Assembly (NCBI RefSeq): GCF_028747985.1
Contig: NZ_CP118108.1
Location: forward strand, 5,244,001 to 5,308,000
Direction: 5' to 3'
DNA length: 64,000 bases
DNA from: Paenibacillus urinalis
Lineage (GTDB): Bacteria > Bacillota > Bacilli > Paenibacillales > Paenibacillaceae
Part shown: positions 18,659 to 27,559 of the stretch, in pieces
Position numbering within the stretch: the first letter of the stretch is position 1
Layout: every line of letters begins with the position of its first letter
Notes under the pieces: model-generated
Database searches by the model: none
What the model was told of the DNA's origin: nothing
The model's input: only the letters and a program-made list of their open reading frames with translations
Program-made: the position numbers and the translations under genes

Positions 18659-19579
18659 TTAAACCAAGCCAAGTGCCCCTCGCGCCATTGCCATAACTCC
18701 TTCATCACCAGACAGTAGAGCAAATTGTCCCACAAGAACCGGGTAGGCCGCATATCGCTCCACAATATGCTCCTTCATTCTCGGCCATACCTTCCCTCCA
18801 GCTGCTTCATAATGAGTCAGCAACCGCTGAAGTTCGTCCTCGCCAAAAATGGCGTAGTAGATCGTAAAGTCGGCAGCCGGATCCGCCACCTCGGACTCCG
18901 TCCAATCAATCAAACCAATAACTCGCTGCTCATGATCCAGCAAAATATGAGGCGGATGAAGATCTCCGTGAATGAGCCCGCATGCATCAGGCCAGTAAGT
19001 CTCATCGGAGAGCCAGGCCTGCCAGCGGTCCCACAGCTCCTCGTTCACCCCGATCTTCTCCCTGACTTCCTGTGCCTGGGAGGCATAGTGGCTTCTTACC
19101 TCCTGCGGTGTCTTCACCCGCAGCCCTGCTGCAGCTGCCTGGGTGCCGTTAATCGCATGCAGGGCTGCAAGCGCCGCTGCCAAAGATCGTACAAATTCGT
19201 CCTTCAGCTCCTCATGGTTCGTATTCCAGGCATAGCCCGATGCTGATACATCCGCCATAGGAATACCATCAAGTCTTGGATAGGCGATGAGCTCATCCGA
19301 GAACACCTTCCAATCCGGAACATTCACGGGCAGTCTGCCATGAATATAATCAAGCACCTTCTTCTCATTCGCAGCACGCTCCAGTACATCTGACCTTCTT
19401 GGCTTACGAATAATCCAGTCTACATCCGACGCATCCTTCGCCATCGCTACTTGGAAATCCATTCCCGACTCGGTTACCTTCGCTTCATCCGAAGCAAACT
19501 GTAATCCGTATTTGCGAGCAAGCTCGAGAAGCTCCCTAGCCGCACCCGTGTGCTTCTGTTCTTCATATCCATTTGTCAT
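18659..19579 (-). CDS. Macrolide 2'-phosphotransferase-like kinase
   Basis: The 306-residue APH-fold kinase matches the length of Bacillus Mph-type enzymes. The catalytic loop is HGDLHPPHILLD (Asp206), and IDW at 224-226 replaces the DFG motif; the nucleotide lobe carries WIIRKPRRSD and IAYPRLDG. The HGDLHP-H-I pattern, with His where aminoglycoside kinases carry Asn, suits the macrolide branch, which inactivates 14/15-membered macrolides with GTP. Substrate is inferred, not shown. AGGAGGG precedes the ATG. The 5' leader contains a short ORF overlapping a terminator-like hairpin (19636-19704), consistent with antibiotic-induced attenuation. Confidence 0.85.
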   Translation of the reverse strand: MTNGYEEQKHTGAARELLELARKYGLQFASDEAKVTESGMDFQVAMAKDASDVDWIIRKPRRSDVLERAANEKKVLDYIHGRLPVNVPDWKVFSDELIAYPRLDGIPMADVSASGYAWNTNHEELKDEFVRSLAAALAALHAINGTQAAAAGLRVKTPQEVRSHYASQAQEVREKIGVNEELWDRWQAWLSDETYWPDACGLIHGDLHPPHILLDHEQRVIGLIDWTESEVADPAADFTIYYAIFGEDELQRLLTHYEAAGGKVWPRMKEHIVERYAAYPVLVGQFALLSGDEGVMAMARGALGLV

Positions 19580-19635
19580 TGAAATTCCCTCCTGATTGAA
19601 TCAATTAAAATAACCGATGACATTGATTCGATGGT

Positions 19636-19704
19636 TTAAAAATAAATAAACACAGGCATACCTCTGCCTGTGTTTCGATTTACGGGATCCAAAAAAAGCA
19701 ACAT
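19636..19704 (-). CDS. 22-codon leader ORF upstream of mph
   Basis: ATG at 19704 opens a 22-residue frame ending TAA at 19636, 56 bp before the mph ATG. The peptide begins MLLFLDPVN, contains RNTGRGMP and ends VFIYF. Codons for NTGRGMPVF form both arms of the hairpin at 19648-19675, and the final codons plus stop form the T tract. The ribosome site is weak (GGA about 13 bases upstream). Position, size and hairpin overlap are typical of leader peptides where a drug-stalled ribosome blocks terminator formation. Confidence 0.6.
   Translation of the reverse strand: MLLFLDPVNRNTGRGMPVFIYF
19648..19675 (-). promoter_or_regulatory. Attenuator hairpin in the mph leader
   Basis: Perfect 11-bp arms AAACACAGGCA and TGCCTGTGTTT surround GAGGTA; ATTTATTTTT follows on the minus strand. 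It lies inside the leader ORF and between any upstream promoter and mph, so it would stop transcription unless remodelled. Confidence 0.65.
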
Positions 19705-20014
19705 GACAAATTAAATTCCAACTCCGTATACAAAGTATCGAGCGCTGCTCACAGCCTGATATAGCATACTTTTCGTTAGAAGTTATCTACATGTGGACAT
19801 ACTTATCCCGCTTCATCTATGCACAAGACAGATGACAAGAGTTTCTCTTCAGCTGCTAAATTCATATGGAATGACTTAGCACTAAGCATTTCTCAAGCGG
19901 ATATAAGCAATCAGCACACGTAACCCTCCGTTCGCATTTGAGTTAGTATCAGCTTAGCATACCCTAGACCTGCTAAACAATAAGAAGATACGTCTATGAA
20001 AGGTAATATACGAT
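19705..20014. other. Gap between the Gfo/Idh/MocA oxidoreductase gene and the mph leader
   Basis: About 310 bp of AT-rich sequence. It should contain the mph promoter, but no convincing -35/-10 pair was found. No other ORF or hairpin of note was seen. Confidence 0.4.
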
Positions 20015-21049
20015 TTAAATCAACAGGAGCGGGCGCAGATCAACTTTCTTGTTCCATCTTGCACTCTCGATCGCACCAAACACCATGGCCATACTATAGA
20101 TGTTGTCCGTGCAGTCGGTCTCAGCCAGCCTTCCCTCGTCCAGCGCCTGAAACATCTCGTCTAGACAGCCGTAATGTCCCTCGCGTCCTGTCCAGCTCTC
20201 TTCAAGCTCCACCTGCTCTACCTCATGAAAAAATCCTGTGCCTCCCTGATCTTTGATATATTCCGCAATCGGCATCCGTTGCCCGTCCCAGCACACAGTT
20301 CCAGCGCTTCCGATAACACGCCAATCCGCCTCCCAGGATGTACTGAGTCCGATGGCTGACCACGAGCCGCGGTAGCTGAATACCGAGCCGTCGCTCATTT
20401 CAAAGATGCAGATTGCAGATGCATTACCCTCATACCATGAGCCTTCCGGATTGTATTCATGACAGTAGACAGACACTGGATTGGCCCCTGAAATGTACCG
20501 TGCTTGATCGAAGGTATGAATCGCCATATCAACAATGAGCGGACTGCTCATGAGGTCACGAAAGCCGCCAAACCTGGGTCCAAGAAAAAAATCGGCATGC
20601 ACAGCGCCTATTCTGCCTATCCTGTCATGGCGCAAGAAATCACGGAGTGCCCTGATTTGTTTTAGATATCGGCGGTTTTGCATGACTACATAACGCTTCC
20701 CCGTCTCACTGCTGACTCTTACAATCTCCTTCGCATCTTCAAAGCTCTCTGCCATCGGCTTCTCACCGAACACATTGCAGCCGGCCTTCATCGCACAGGT
20801 GACGATGTCCTTATGACTGGCAGGTATGGTGCAGTCGAACACCAGATTGGCATCGGTCGCTTGAAGAGCGGATGACAGCTCCGTAAATATCGGCACCTGC
20901 AAATTCCGGCGCTCCGCCATTTTCTTCGCACTCTCTTCATATAGATCAACCAGCCCAACAATTTCCGCATCTTCCTTAGCTGCAGCATAATCAAGCCAGG
21001 TATTGGACATCCCGCCGCATCCTGCAACGACAATTTTGTGCTTAGGCAT
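20015..21049 (-). CDS. Gfo/Idh/MocA family oxidoreductase
   Basis: The 344-residue NAD(P)-dependent dehydrogenase has a Rossmann fold at the N-terminus (IVVAGCGGMSNTWLDYA), the family motif GEKPMAES near residue 95, and the MocA C-terminal domain (DMAIHTFDQARYISG). The substrate is probably a sugar or sugar acid. It follows the sugar isomerase gene by 14 bp, so the two form an operon, divergent from an AraC regulator at 22150. GAGGGGGAGAG precedes the ATG. The substrate cannot be named from sequence. Confidence 0.9.
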   Translation of the reverse strand: MPKHKIVVAGCGGMSNTWLDYAAAKEDAEIVGLVDLYEESAKKMAERRNLQVPIFTELSSALQATDANLVFDCTIPASHKDIVTCAMKAGCNVFGEKPMAESFEDAKEIVRVSSETGKRYVVMQNRRYLKQIRALRDFLRHDRIGRIGAVHADFFLGPRFGGFRDLMSSPLIVDMAIHTFDQARYISGANPVSVYCHEYNPEGSWYEGNASAICIFEMSDGSVFSYRGSWSAIGLSTSWEADWRVIGSAGTVCWDGQRMPIAEYIKDQGGTGFFHEVEQVELEESWTGREGHYGCLDEMFQALDEGRLAETDCTDNIYSMAMVFGAIESARWNKKVDLRPLLLI

Positions 21050-21063
21050 AAGTCTCTCCCCCT

Positions 21064-21945
21064 CTACACCGGATTCGGTATGAATTCACCACCACGGCAT
21101 TGCTTCAAGTAACGGAGTGCGTGCACCTGACCTGTCATCTCCAGCTCTCCCCGGTATACCGGATCATGCCATCCTTCAATATCTATACTGCCTGTGTAGC
21201 CGGCCTGTCTTAAGATCGTAATGACATCGGTCCAGTTGGTATCCCCGAATCCAGGCGTGCGATGCCATACATAAGGCTTCGGACCATGAATCCCATGCTC
21301 CTTGATAACATCCCAGGCAATGGTGGCATCCTTGCCGTGTACATTAAACACTTTGCTCACCCATTTTCTAAGCTGTGGGATCGGGTCAATCAGGCCGACC
21401 ATCTGGTGGCAGGGCTCCCATTGCAGTCCGATGTTCTCCATCGGCAGGGCATTAAACATAAGCTCCCATGCTGCGGGATGATGGGCGATGTTCCAGTCTC
21501 CACTCTTCCAATCTCCATCCATGCTGCAGTTCTCAAAAGCTAGGCGCACCCCTTTACTCTCAGCAAAGCGAGCCAGTTCACCGAACACCTCTACATACCG
21601 TGGTATGGATTCATCAATGGAGCCGGGCATACGACCCGTAAACCCCGTCACAAGATCTGTTCCAAAATCAGAGGCATGCTCAATCAGACGCTTCCAGCTT
21701 GCCAGCGTATCCGCATTCTTCCCCTCCCCAGTCAGCGGATTGCCAAATATGGATAAGCTCGTAACTGGGATAAGATGCGGATCCAGTAGTTCCCGCACCT
21801 CTTTGGCGAGCTCCTTCAAATCAATCCCGGCAGTTGTCTGCCAGAAAGTGAGCGAAAAGGACTCAAACCCATGAGGGATAATCTGAGGCAGTACACGTAC
21901 GGCATCGCCTCCATTAACCAATGTTCCAATTCGAATAGGATGCAT
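21064..21945 (-). CDS. Sugar phosphate isomerase/epimerase (xylose-isomerase-like TIM barrel)
   Basis: 293 residues with the AP-endonuclease-2 fold: LAFENCSMDGDW, IGLQWEPCHQMVG, FNVHGKDA, SIDIEGWHDPVY supply the Glu, Asp/His metal-binding positions near strand ends. These proteins isomerise or epimerise keto-sugars or inosose-type compounds. It is the first gene of a two-gene unit with the oxidoreductase, a pairing common in catabolism of unusual sugars and cyclitols. The regulator at 22150 is divergent across 204 bp. Confidence 0.87.
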   Translation of the reverse strand: MHPIRIGTLVNGGDAVRVLPQIIPHGFESFSLTFWQTTAGIDLKELAKEVRELLDPHLIPVTSLSIFGNPLTGEGKNADTLASWKRLIEHASDFGTDLVTGFTGRMPGSIDESIPRYVEVFGELARFAESKGVRLAFENCSMDGDWKSGDWNIAHHPAAWELMFNALPMENIGLQWEPCHQMVGLIDPIPQLRKWVSKVFNVHGKDATIAWDVIKEHGIHGPKPYVWHRTPGFGDTNWTDVITILRQAGYTGSIDIEGWHDPVYRGELEMTGQVHALRYLKQCRGGEFIPNPV

Positions 21946-22149
21946 TTGGTAACCTCCATTTAAAGTAGGATCTTTAACTAAGTACTATGGTACTGAAAGG
22001 AGCCTTGCCTCTGCTATATCTGAATTAGCGATATATTCGCACAATCTTACGCATTTGGGGTCAATGATAGCGTTGACATTCCGTATTTCACTCCAATATA
22101 TTGATAGAAATGGTTGAGTACACATGACTCTGGCTAAGGAGGTTATTCA

Positions 22150-23007
22150 ATGACGATGCATCCACACAAGGAAAACACATGGATACCTGATCGAACTTTT
22201 CCGATTAACGTTTTTTTCGTAAACGGCATCTATTTGCACTGGCATGATCATATGGAATGGGTGTATGTAAAGACAGGAAAAGTGAAGCTCCAGATCGATG
22301 GTGATTTTGATGTTCTGGAGCAAGGGGATCTTGCCTTTGTTAATTCAAAGCAGCTCCATCGAGCTGAACAGCTGGCACCGGATACACAGCTTGTATGCAT
22401 CGTCTTTAATGAAGCTCTCGTCAGAGGCAATGGGCTCGATATTACAGAGCATCACTACTTTCTCCCTTACCTCCATCTCAAACAGCAGTGGCCGAGAATT
22501 GTGAGAAATCGTGAAGCCTGTATGCAGCCGATCAGCTTGTCCTTCCTAAGACTGGTAGAGGAGTTTGAGAGGAAGCAGCCGGGATATGAGCTTATGGTTA
22601 AGAGTGAGCTGCTCCATATCTTTGGACAGTATTTCCGCCATGCACAGCAGGTAGCTAAGGTTCGAAATTACCGTCAGCCGGACACACACAATCTCTCCCG
22701 TCTCCTCGAAATGCTGCGCGAGCGTTATCAGGAGGATATTTCTGTTATGGAAGCGGCCCGGCTTGTGAACTTAAGCCCCAACTATTTTTGCAGTGTATTT
22801 AAAAAAGTCACAGGAAAGACACTGAAGGAGTACATCCATATGCTTCGTACCCAGGAAGCAGAGCAGCTGCTGCTAACTACAAACTATAGTATTAGTGAAA
22901 TCGCCGAGGCGGTCGGCTTCTCGAATTTAACTTACTTTGGGAGAGTCTTCAAAAAAATAAAGAACATCCCCCCATCGGATGTCCGCAAAATGAAATCCAT
23001 GCCTTAG
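22150..23007 (+). CDS. AraC-family regulator with cupin sensor
   Basis: The 285-residue protein has an N-terminal cupin (LHWHDHMEWVYVKTGKVKLQIDGDFDVLEQGDLAFV, in two strands) and a C-terminal AraC HTH pair (ISVMEAARLVNLSPNYFCSVFKK, and SISEIAEAVGFSNLTYFGRVFKK). Metal-binding-like His residues in HWHDH are typical of sugar-responsive members. TAAGGAGG lies well placed before ATG. Being divergent from the isomerase-oxidoreductase unit, it is the likely activator of that unit. Confidence 0.92.
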   Translation: MTMHPHKENTWIPDRTFPINVFFVNGIYLHWHDHMEWVYVKTGKVKLQIDGDFDVLEQGDLAFVNSKQLHRAEQLAPDTQLVCIVFNEALVRGNGLDITEHHYFLPYLHLKQQWPRIVRNREACMQPISLSFLRLVEEFERKQPGYELMVKSELLHIFGQYFRHAQQVAKVRNYRQPDTHNLSRLLEMLRERYQEDISVMEAARLVNLSPNYFCSVFKKVTGKTLKEYIHMLRTQEAEQLLLTTNYSISEIAEAVGFSNLTYFGRVFKKIKNIPPSDVRKMKSMP

Positions 23008-23024
23008 GTACATGAGAGCCCGTG

Positions 23025-23822
23025 CTACCATTCCTCCTCCATTCGAAAAGAGACGACCAAGTCATCACTGCCCGTCAATGAGCTGACAACTAAGGTAAGG
23101 ATCGTACCCGAATTCAGCGCATACGCAAGATCCTGAGCTGCAAAATATACCGTCGTATTCGCATACGCGCCCGACAAGCCTGCCGAGGTTCCCTGGGTCA
23201 GCACTCTTCCACCAGTGATGGTCGTGGCGGTTGTGTTCACTTGAAGCACAGTATCATTCGTCGGTATGCTCGTTGTTGATGTAGGAAAATTGACAAAAGT
23301 CCCGTCAATCGTCCCTCCCTCCACCAGCATGTAGCGGACGGGCTGCTTGGACAGAATGTCGAAGCTCTGCGGATAGACCGCTGCGGCAACACCTTCAGGC
23401 AAGGCAAAAGAAGGAATCCGCTGATAGCTGATGGCCGGGAAGTACGCATCTGTTACCGAGAAATCAGGGCGAATCTCCGATGTGATTCGGCTTATATTCA
23501 GCTCCCGCAGAGAGAGGGGACTATAGGAGCTGTCCGGACTAATTCCGTAGATGGCAACTTCCATCCCCTGCAGTGAGCATCTAACATCAAATTGGAAGAA
23601 ATCGTAGGTCACTAGGTACGTCCTGTTTACAATCTCACCTGGATTGATGAGGAATAGATCTTCTGCAAATAGTCCCTGAATCCCCGTACTGTTCACTGTC
23701 CCCGTCAGGTAGCAGGTTCCTGCTGAATCGGCATTGTTAATGATCTTGATGAGTGCTTGGCTATAAGGCCGGACACCTTGTACCACTTGATTTAATACAT
23801 TCATTGTTGATACCACAGGCAT
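23025..23822 (-). CDS. Unknown 265-residue beta-rich protein
   Basis: No family was recognised. The product has no signal peptide or membrane span, is rich in Thr, Ser, Val and Asn, and predicts as mostly beta strand. The N-terminal half (IINNADSAGTCYLTGTVN, FLINPGEIVNRTYLVTYDFFQFDV) reads like a jelly-roll or appendage-type subunit; the C-terminal half has TTATTITGGRVLTQGTSAG. Two Cys are present. AAGGAGGG before the ATG supports a real gene. It stands alone, so function is open; a spore-surface or exported structural role without a Sec signal is one possibility. Confidence 0.75.
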   Translation of the reverse strand: MPVVSTMNVLNQVVQGVRPYSQALIKIINNADSAGTCYLTGTVNSTGIQGLFAEDLFLINPGEIVNRTYLVTYDFFQFDVRCSLQGMEVAIYGISPDSSYSPLSLRELNISRITSEIRPDFSVTDAYFPAISYQRIPSFALPEGVAAAVYPQSFDILSKQPVRYMLVEGGTIDGTFVNFPTSTTSIPTNDTVLQVNTTATTITGGRVLTQGTSAGLSGAYANTTVYFAAQDLAYALNSGTILTLVVSSLTGSDDLVVSFRMEEEW

Positions 23823-23968
23823 TACAAGCCCTCCTTATTGCCGCGTATTCTATATACTATATGTAGGTTTCCATAAAAAGTGTGGGGTGTGCTATAGTTA
23901 CATTAGTCCATGGAAATCGATTGTTATTTCCTATAAAACTATATAGAATGAACTAAATATCTTTAATT

Positions 23969-23987
23969 GATAATGATACTCATTATT
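23969..23987 (+). promoter_or_regulatory. Fur box of the first permease pair
   Basis: GATAATGATACTCATTATT agrees closely with the 19-bp Fur consensus. It lies 25 bp before the GTG start of the permease gene, so iron repression is expected. Confidence 0.9.
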
Positions 23988-24011
23988 GATGATGACATAG
24001 GAGTATATAAC

Positions 24012-25052
24012 GTGCATACAAAACCCTCTGAACCTCCGAAAAAACCCAAAATTCAAGCACGCCCTGTCAGAGCATTGCTTACCATTGTCATCGGCCTGGC
24101 TGCCATCGTTTTATTCATTGGGGTATCTATTGCTGTCGGAGCAGCTGATATTCATTTGCAAACTGTCATTGATGCAATCTTCAGGTTTGATCCCGATTCT
24201 ACCCAGCATAACATTATTCATGAGCTACGCATTCCCAGGTCCTTAGCAGATGTGCTTATCGGCGCCGCCTTCGCTGTATCCGGTGCGGTCATGCAAGGAA
24301 TGACACGCAATCCGCTCGCGGACTCCGGTATTCTTGGCATCAATGCAGGTGCTACGTTTATGATTGCTCTGTCGCTCGCCTTCTTTCCTGGCATGTCGTA
24401 TGGAGGAACCATCCTCTTTTCCTTTATTGGAGCCGCTCTGGCAACCGGTCTGATCTATGGGACGAGCTATCTGGGCAAGGCGAAGATTACACCCGTGCGA
24501 CTTGTGCTGGCAGGTGCTGCGATTACCTCACTATTAACGGCGCTCAGTCAAGGGATCGCGATCCACTTTAGATTAAGCCAGGATCTCGCTTACTGGGTAG
24601 CAGGCGGTGTAGCAGGCATCAAGATGTCACAGCTCATCGGCGTGTTCCCATGGGTTGCCGGGGCGCTCATCTGTGCAATGCTGATCTCCAGATCCATCAC
24701 ACTCATTAGTCTAGGAGAAGATATCGCCTCCGGGCTTGGTCAAAAAACAGGCCTCGTCAAGCTGTTCGGTGGAATTATTGTACTCATTCTGGCCGGAGCA
24801 GCCGTATCCGTTGCCGGTCCGATCGGCTTCGTCGGTCTGGTTGTGCCTCATATGGTACGTTATATTGTCGGCGTAGATTACCGCTATATCATCCCTTGCT
24901 CGGCTGTCCTTGGCGGACTGCTCATGCTCCTGGCGGATATGGGTGCGCGGACCATCAATCCTCCTTATGAAACACCAATCAGTGCTCTGTTCGCCCTCGT
25001 CGGCGTTCCCTTCTTCTTATACATCGCTCGCAAATCAGGGAGGGGACTATAA
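24012..25052 (+). CDS. FecCD-family iron-siderophore ABC permease (first subunit)
   Basis: 346 residues with about nine to ten membrane spans and the family signatures IPRSLADVLIGAAFAVSGAVMQG, NPLADSGILGINAGA and GPIGFVGLVVPHMVR (cytosolic coupling loop). It imports ferric siderophores with a lipoprotein receptor and an ATPase. GTG 24012 is chosen because AGGAG sits eight bases upstream and the longer frame would be translated through the Fur box. It overlaps the next permease by one base (TAATG). No receptor or ATPase gene is adjacent, so both must be encoded elsewhere. Confidence 0.93.
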   Translation: MHTKPSEPPKKPKIQARPVRALLTIVIGLAAIVLFIGVSIAVGAADIHLQTVIDAIFRFDPDSTQHNIIHELRIPRSLADVLIGAAFAVSGAVMQGMTRNPLADSGILGINAGATFMIALSLAFFPGMSYGGTILFSFIGAALATGLIYGTSYLGKAKITPVRLVLAGAAITSLLTALSQGIAIHFRLSQDLAYWVAGGVAGIKMSQLIGVFPWVAGALICAMLISRSITLISLGEDIASGLGQKTGLVKLFGGIIVLILAGAAVSVAGPIGFVGLVVPHMVRYIVGVDYRYIIPCSAVLGGLLMLLADMGARTINPPYETPISALFALVGVPFFLYIARKSGRGL

Positions 25053-26098
25053 TGACCCAGGAATCACTTAGACAGCAAATTCAGTCGAGTAAGCACAAGA
25101 AAAGAACGAAGCAGTGGATCGTACTCAGCAGCTTCTCTCTGCTCATTATCGTATTTACGCTGATCAGCATAAATACCGGGTTTTCCAAATTGACCCCGGC
25201 TGAGGTTCTAAATACACTGCTGGGGAACGGAACGGCCAAGCAAAATCTCATTCTATTTGAGTTCCGTATGCCGCGGATTATTATTTCGATGCTGGTCGGC
25301 GCCGGTCTTGCCGTATCCGGATGTATATTACAGGGTGTATCCCGCAATGCGCTCGCAGATCCAGGCATTCTCGGCATTACGACAGGCGCGGGCTTCGTTG
25401 TTGTAATCTATATATCCTTCTATTCCAGCAACTCCGATGCCCCTGCCTATCTGCTTCCCATCCTTGCTCTCATCGGGGGACTCTCAATAGCAGCGATCAT
25501 TTATGCTCTCTCATACAGCAAAAAAGACGGCCTCAATCCTAATCGTATGGTGCTTAACGGTATTGCCATTACCGCAGCAGTAAACGGGCTCATGATTGTG
25601 CTGATGCTCAGGCTGAATCCGGAGAAGTATGATATTGTCGCGAGCTGGCTTGCGGGGAGCATCTGGGGCTCCACCTGGAATCAAGTCATTGTCCTTGTGC
25701 CTTGGGTCCTCTTGCTGATCATCATTGCCTTCGCGCGATCCAGAATGATGGATGCCCTGACGATGGATGAGCATGTGGCGATGTCTCTTGGTGTTGGACT
25801 GAACAAGGAAAGACTGTTTCTAATCCTGATCGCTGTAGGTCTTGCCGCATCCTGTGTAGCCTTTACCGGGGGTATCGGCTTTGTCGGGCTGATTGCCCCT
25901 CATCTCGCCCGCAGGCTTGTGGGTCCTAGCCATAACATGCTCCTGCCAGCCTCGGCACTAGGCGGGGCACTACTCCTGCTGGTGGCCGATACACTCGGTC
26001 GCTCCATCCTCCAGCCCTCCGAGATCCATGCAGGGATCATGGTAGCCATAATTGGAGCTCCTTATTTCTTATACTTACTGTCGCGTTCGAGAATGTAG
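25052..26098 (+). CDS. FecCD-family iron-siderophore ABC permease (second subunit)
   Basis: 348 residues, multi-span, with LPRIIISMLVGAGLAVSGCILQG-like entry motif (here MPRIIISMLVGAGLAVSG), NALADPGILGITTGAG and GGIGFVGLIAPHLARR. It pairs with the preceding permease as the heterodimeric channel of an iron-chelate importer. The start codon overlaps the upstream stop, indicating translational coupling. The downstream gene is an unrelated M20 peptidase after 132 bp; no ATP-binding component follows. Confidence 0.93.
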   Translation: MTQESLRQQIQSSKHKKRTKQWIVLSSFSLLIIVFTLISINTGFSKLTPAEVLNTLLGNGTAKQNLILFEFRMPRIIISMLVGAGLAVSGCILQGVSRNALADPGILGITTGAGFVVVIYISFYSSNSDAPAYLLPILALIGGLSIAAIIYALSYSKKDGLNPNRMVLNGIAITAAVNGLMIVLMLRLNPEKYDIVASWLAGSIWGSTWNQVIVLVPWVLLLIIIAFARSRMMDALTMDEHVAMSLGVGLNKERLFLILIAVGLAASCVAFTGGIGFVGLIAPHLARRLVGPSHNMLLPASALGGALLLLVADTLGRSILQPSEIHAGIMVAIIGAPYFLYLLSRSRM

Positions 26099-26230
26099 GC
26101 TTATCACTTAGGCAAGCTCCAGGCATGACATCGCGATTCGATTCATTTCTAACATCTAAAGTGAAGAAGGTGTGCGGAAAGAGAGCGCGAATGAATAAGG
26201 TATCGTTTGATAAATGGAGGAGGAGCTTAC

Positions 26231-27427
26231 ATGTCCACTGATGCGGTATCTCACAGTACGTCCAGTGCTCTCTCAGAGGAGCTGAAGGAGCAGATTATTA
26301 CATGGAGAAGACATTTGCACCAGCACCCGGAGCTGTCTTTTGAAGAATTCGCAACCTCACAGTTCATATTTGATACACTCAGCCAATTTGCCGGTCTTGA
26401 ACTGAGCAGACCCACGCCTACCAGCGTCATGGCGAGACTAATTGGTCCTTTGCCGGGCAAAGTACTGGCACTGCGAGCCGATATGGATGCCCTGCCAATT
26501 ACAGAGGAGAATGATATCCCCTTTGCTTCGATTCATGAAGGTGTAATGCACGCGTGCGGACATGACGGACATACTGCCATGCTGCTCGGGGTCGCCAAGA
26601 TCCTCGCGGAGCGCAAGGATTCCCTGCATGGCGAGATCCGGTTTCTGTTTCAGCATGCGGAGGAGCTGCTGCCTGGGGGAGCCCAGGAGATGGTCAAGGC
26701 AGGTGTGATGGAAGGTGTAGACTACGTCGTTGGCAGCCATCTTGATGCAGGTCTCCCTACCGGTCAGATTGGCATCATTTATGGCCCGGCCATGGCTTCG
26801 CCGGATAGTTTCCGTCTTACGATCACTGGCAAGGGCGGGCATGCTGCCTATCCTCATATGACGGTCGATCCGATTGCCGTCGGAGCACAGGTTGTGACCA
26901 ATCTACAGCATATCGCATCTCGCAACATAGACCCGATCGATCATTTAGTCGTCTCTGTTACCAAGTTCATTAGCGGCACCGCCTATAATGTCATTCCCGG
27001 CTCTGCTGAACTGGCTGGCACAGTCCGCAGCTTCACTCCGGAAGTGCGCCGTGAGGTTCCCGAGCTGATGCATCGCATACTGCGCGGAATTACTGAAGCT
27101 CATAATGCCGAGTATGAACTCGACTATGAGTATGGCTACCATCCCGTCGTGAATGAGACGGAGGTCACTCAAGTCGTGCACACGGCAGCTGAAGAGCTGT
27201 TTGGTCCAGATCGTATCGCTATGATTCGACCTGCGATGGGTGGAGAGGATTTCTCGGCTTATCAGCAGGAAGCCCCTGGTGTATTCTTCAGAGTAGGCTC
27301 TCGTAATGAAGAGCAGGGTATCATCTATCCTCACCACCATGCACGCTTTAATATAGACGATGAAGCGCTGGCCTATGGCGTTCAAGTCTTTGTCAGAACA
27401 GCAGAGAAGCTGCTGAAATGGACTTAA
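26231..27427 (+). CDS. M20 family amidohydrolase (N-acyl-amino-acid / hippurate hydrolase type)
   Basis: 398 residues from ATG 26231, preceded by GGAGGAGG. Signatures are RRHLHQHPELSFEE, RADMDALPI, MHACGHDGHTAML (metal Cys/His/Asp), QHAEELLPGGA (catalytic Glu pair), the dimerisation domain GKGGHAAYPH and PAMGGEDFSAY near the C-terminus. It removes acyl groups from N-acyl amino acids or related amides in the cytosol. It may read through from the permease pair but has its own strong start. Exact substrate is unknown. Confidence 0.92.
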   Translation: MSTDAVSHSTSSALSEELKEQIITWRRHLHQHPELSFEEFATSQFIFDTLSQFAGLELSRPTPTSVMARLIGPLPGKVLALRADMDALPITEENDIPFASIHEGVMHACGHDGHTAMLLGVAKILAERKDSLHGEIRFLFQHAEELLPGGAQEMVKAGVMEGVDYVVGSHLDAGLPTGQIGIIYGPAMASPDSFRLTITGKGGHAAYPHMTVDPIAVGAQVVTNLQHIASRNIDPIDHLVVSVTKFISGTAYNVIPGSAELAGTVRSFTPEVRREVPELMHRILRGITEAHNAEYELDYEYGYHPVVNETEVTQVVHTAAEELFGPDRIAMIRPAMGGEDFSAYQQEAPGVFFRVGSRNEEQGIIYPHHHARFNIDDEALAYGVQVFVRTAEKLLKWT

Positions 27428-27470
27428 TTTGATCAGATAACCTAACCCTAACAATCGAAATTAAGGGTCT

Positions 27471-27518
27471 TAGTCTCATCCATATTTAGTCTCATCCATA
27501 TTTAGTCTCATCCATATA
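27471..27518. repeat. 16-bp tandem repeat, three copies
   Basis: Three head-to-tail copies of TAGTCTCATCCATATT (the third ending ATA) lie between convergent genes. No function is apparent. Confidence 0.9.
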
Positions 27519-27521
27519 TTC

Positions 27522-27559
27522 ATGAAGAATAGCCGCTTGGGTGAGCGGCTATTCTTCAT
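27522..27559. terminator. Strong hairpin between amidohydrolase and WYL regulator
   Basis: Sixteen-base arms starting ATGAAGAATAGCCGCT are fully complementary across a six-base loop. The hairpin includes the last codons of the WYL gene. No T tract follows on either side, so termination is plausible but not classical. Confidence 0.55.

Noticed and set aside
23967..24011. Extended N-terminus of the first permease starting at TTG 23967
   Set aside because: It would translate through the Fur box; GTG 24012 has a properly spaced AGGAG.
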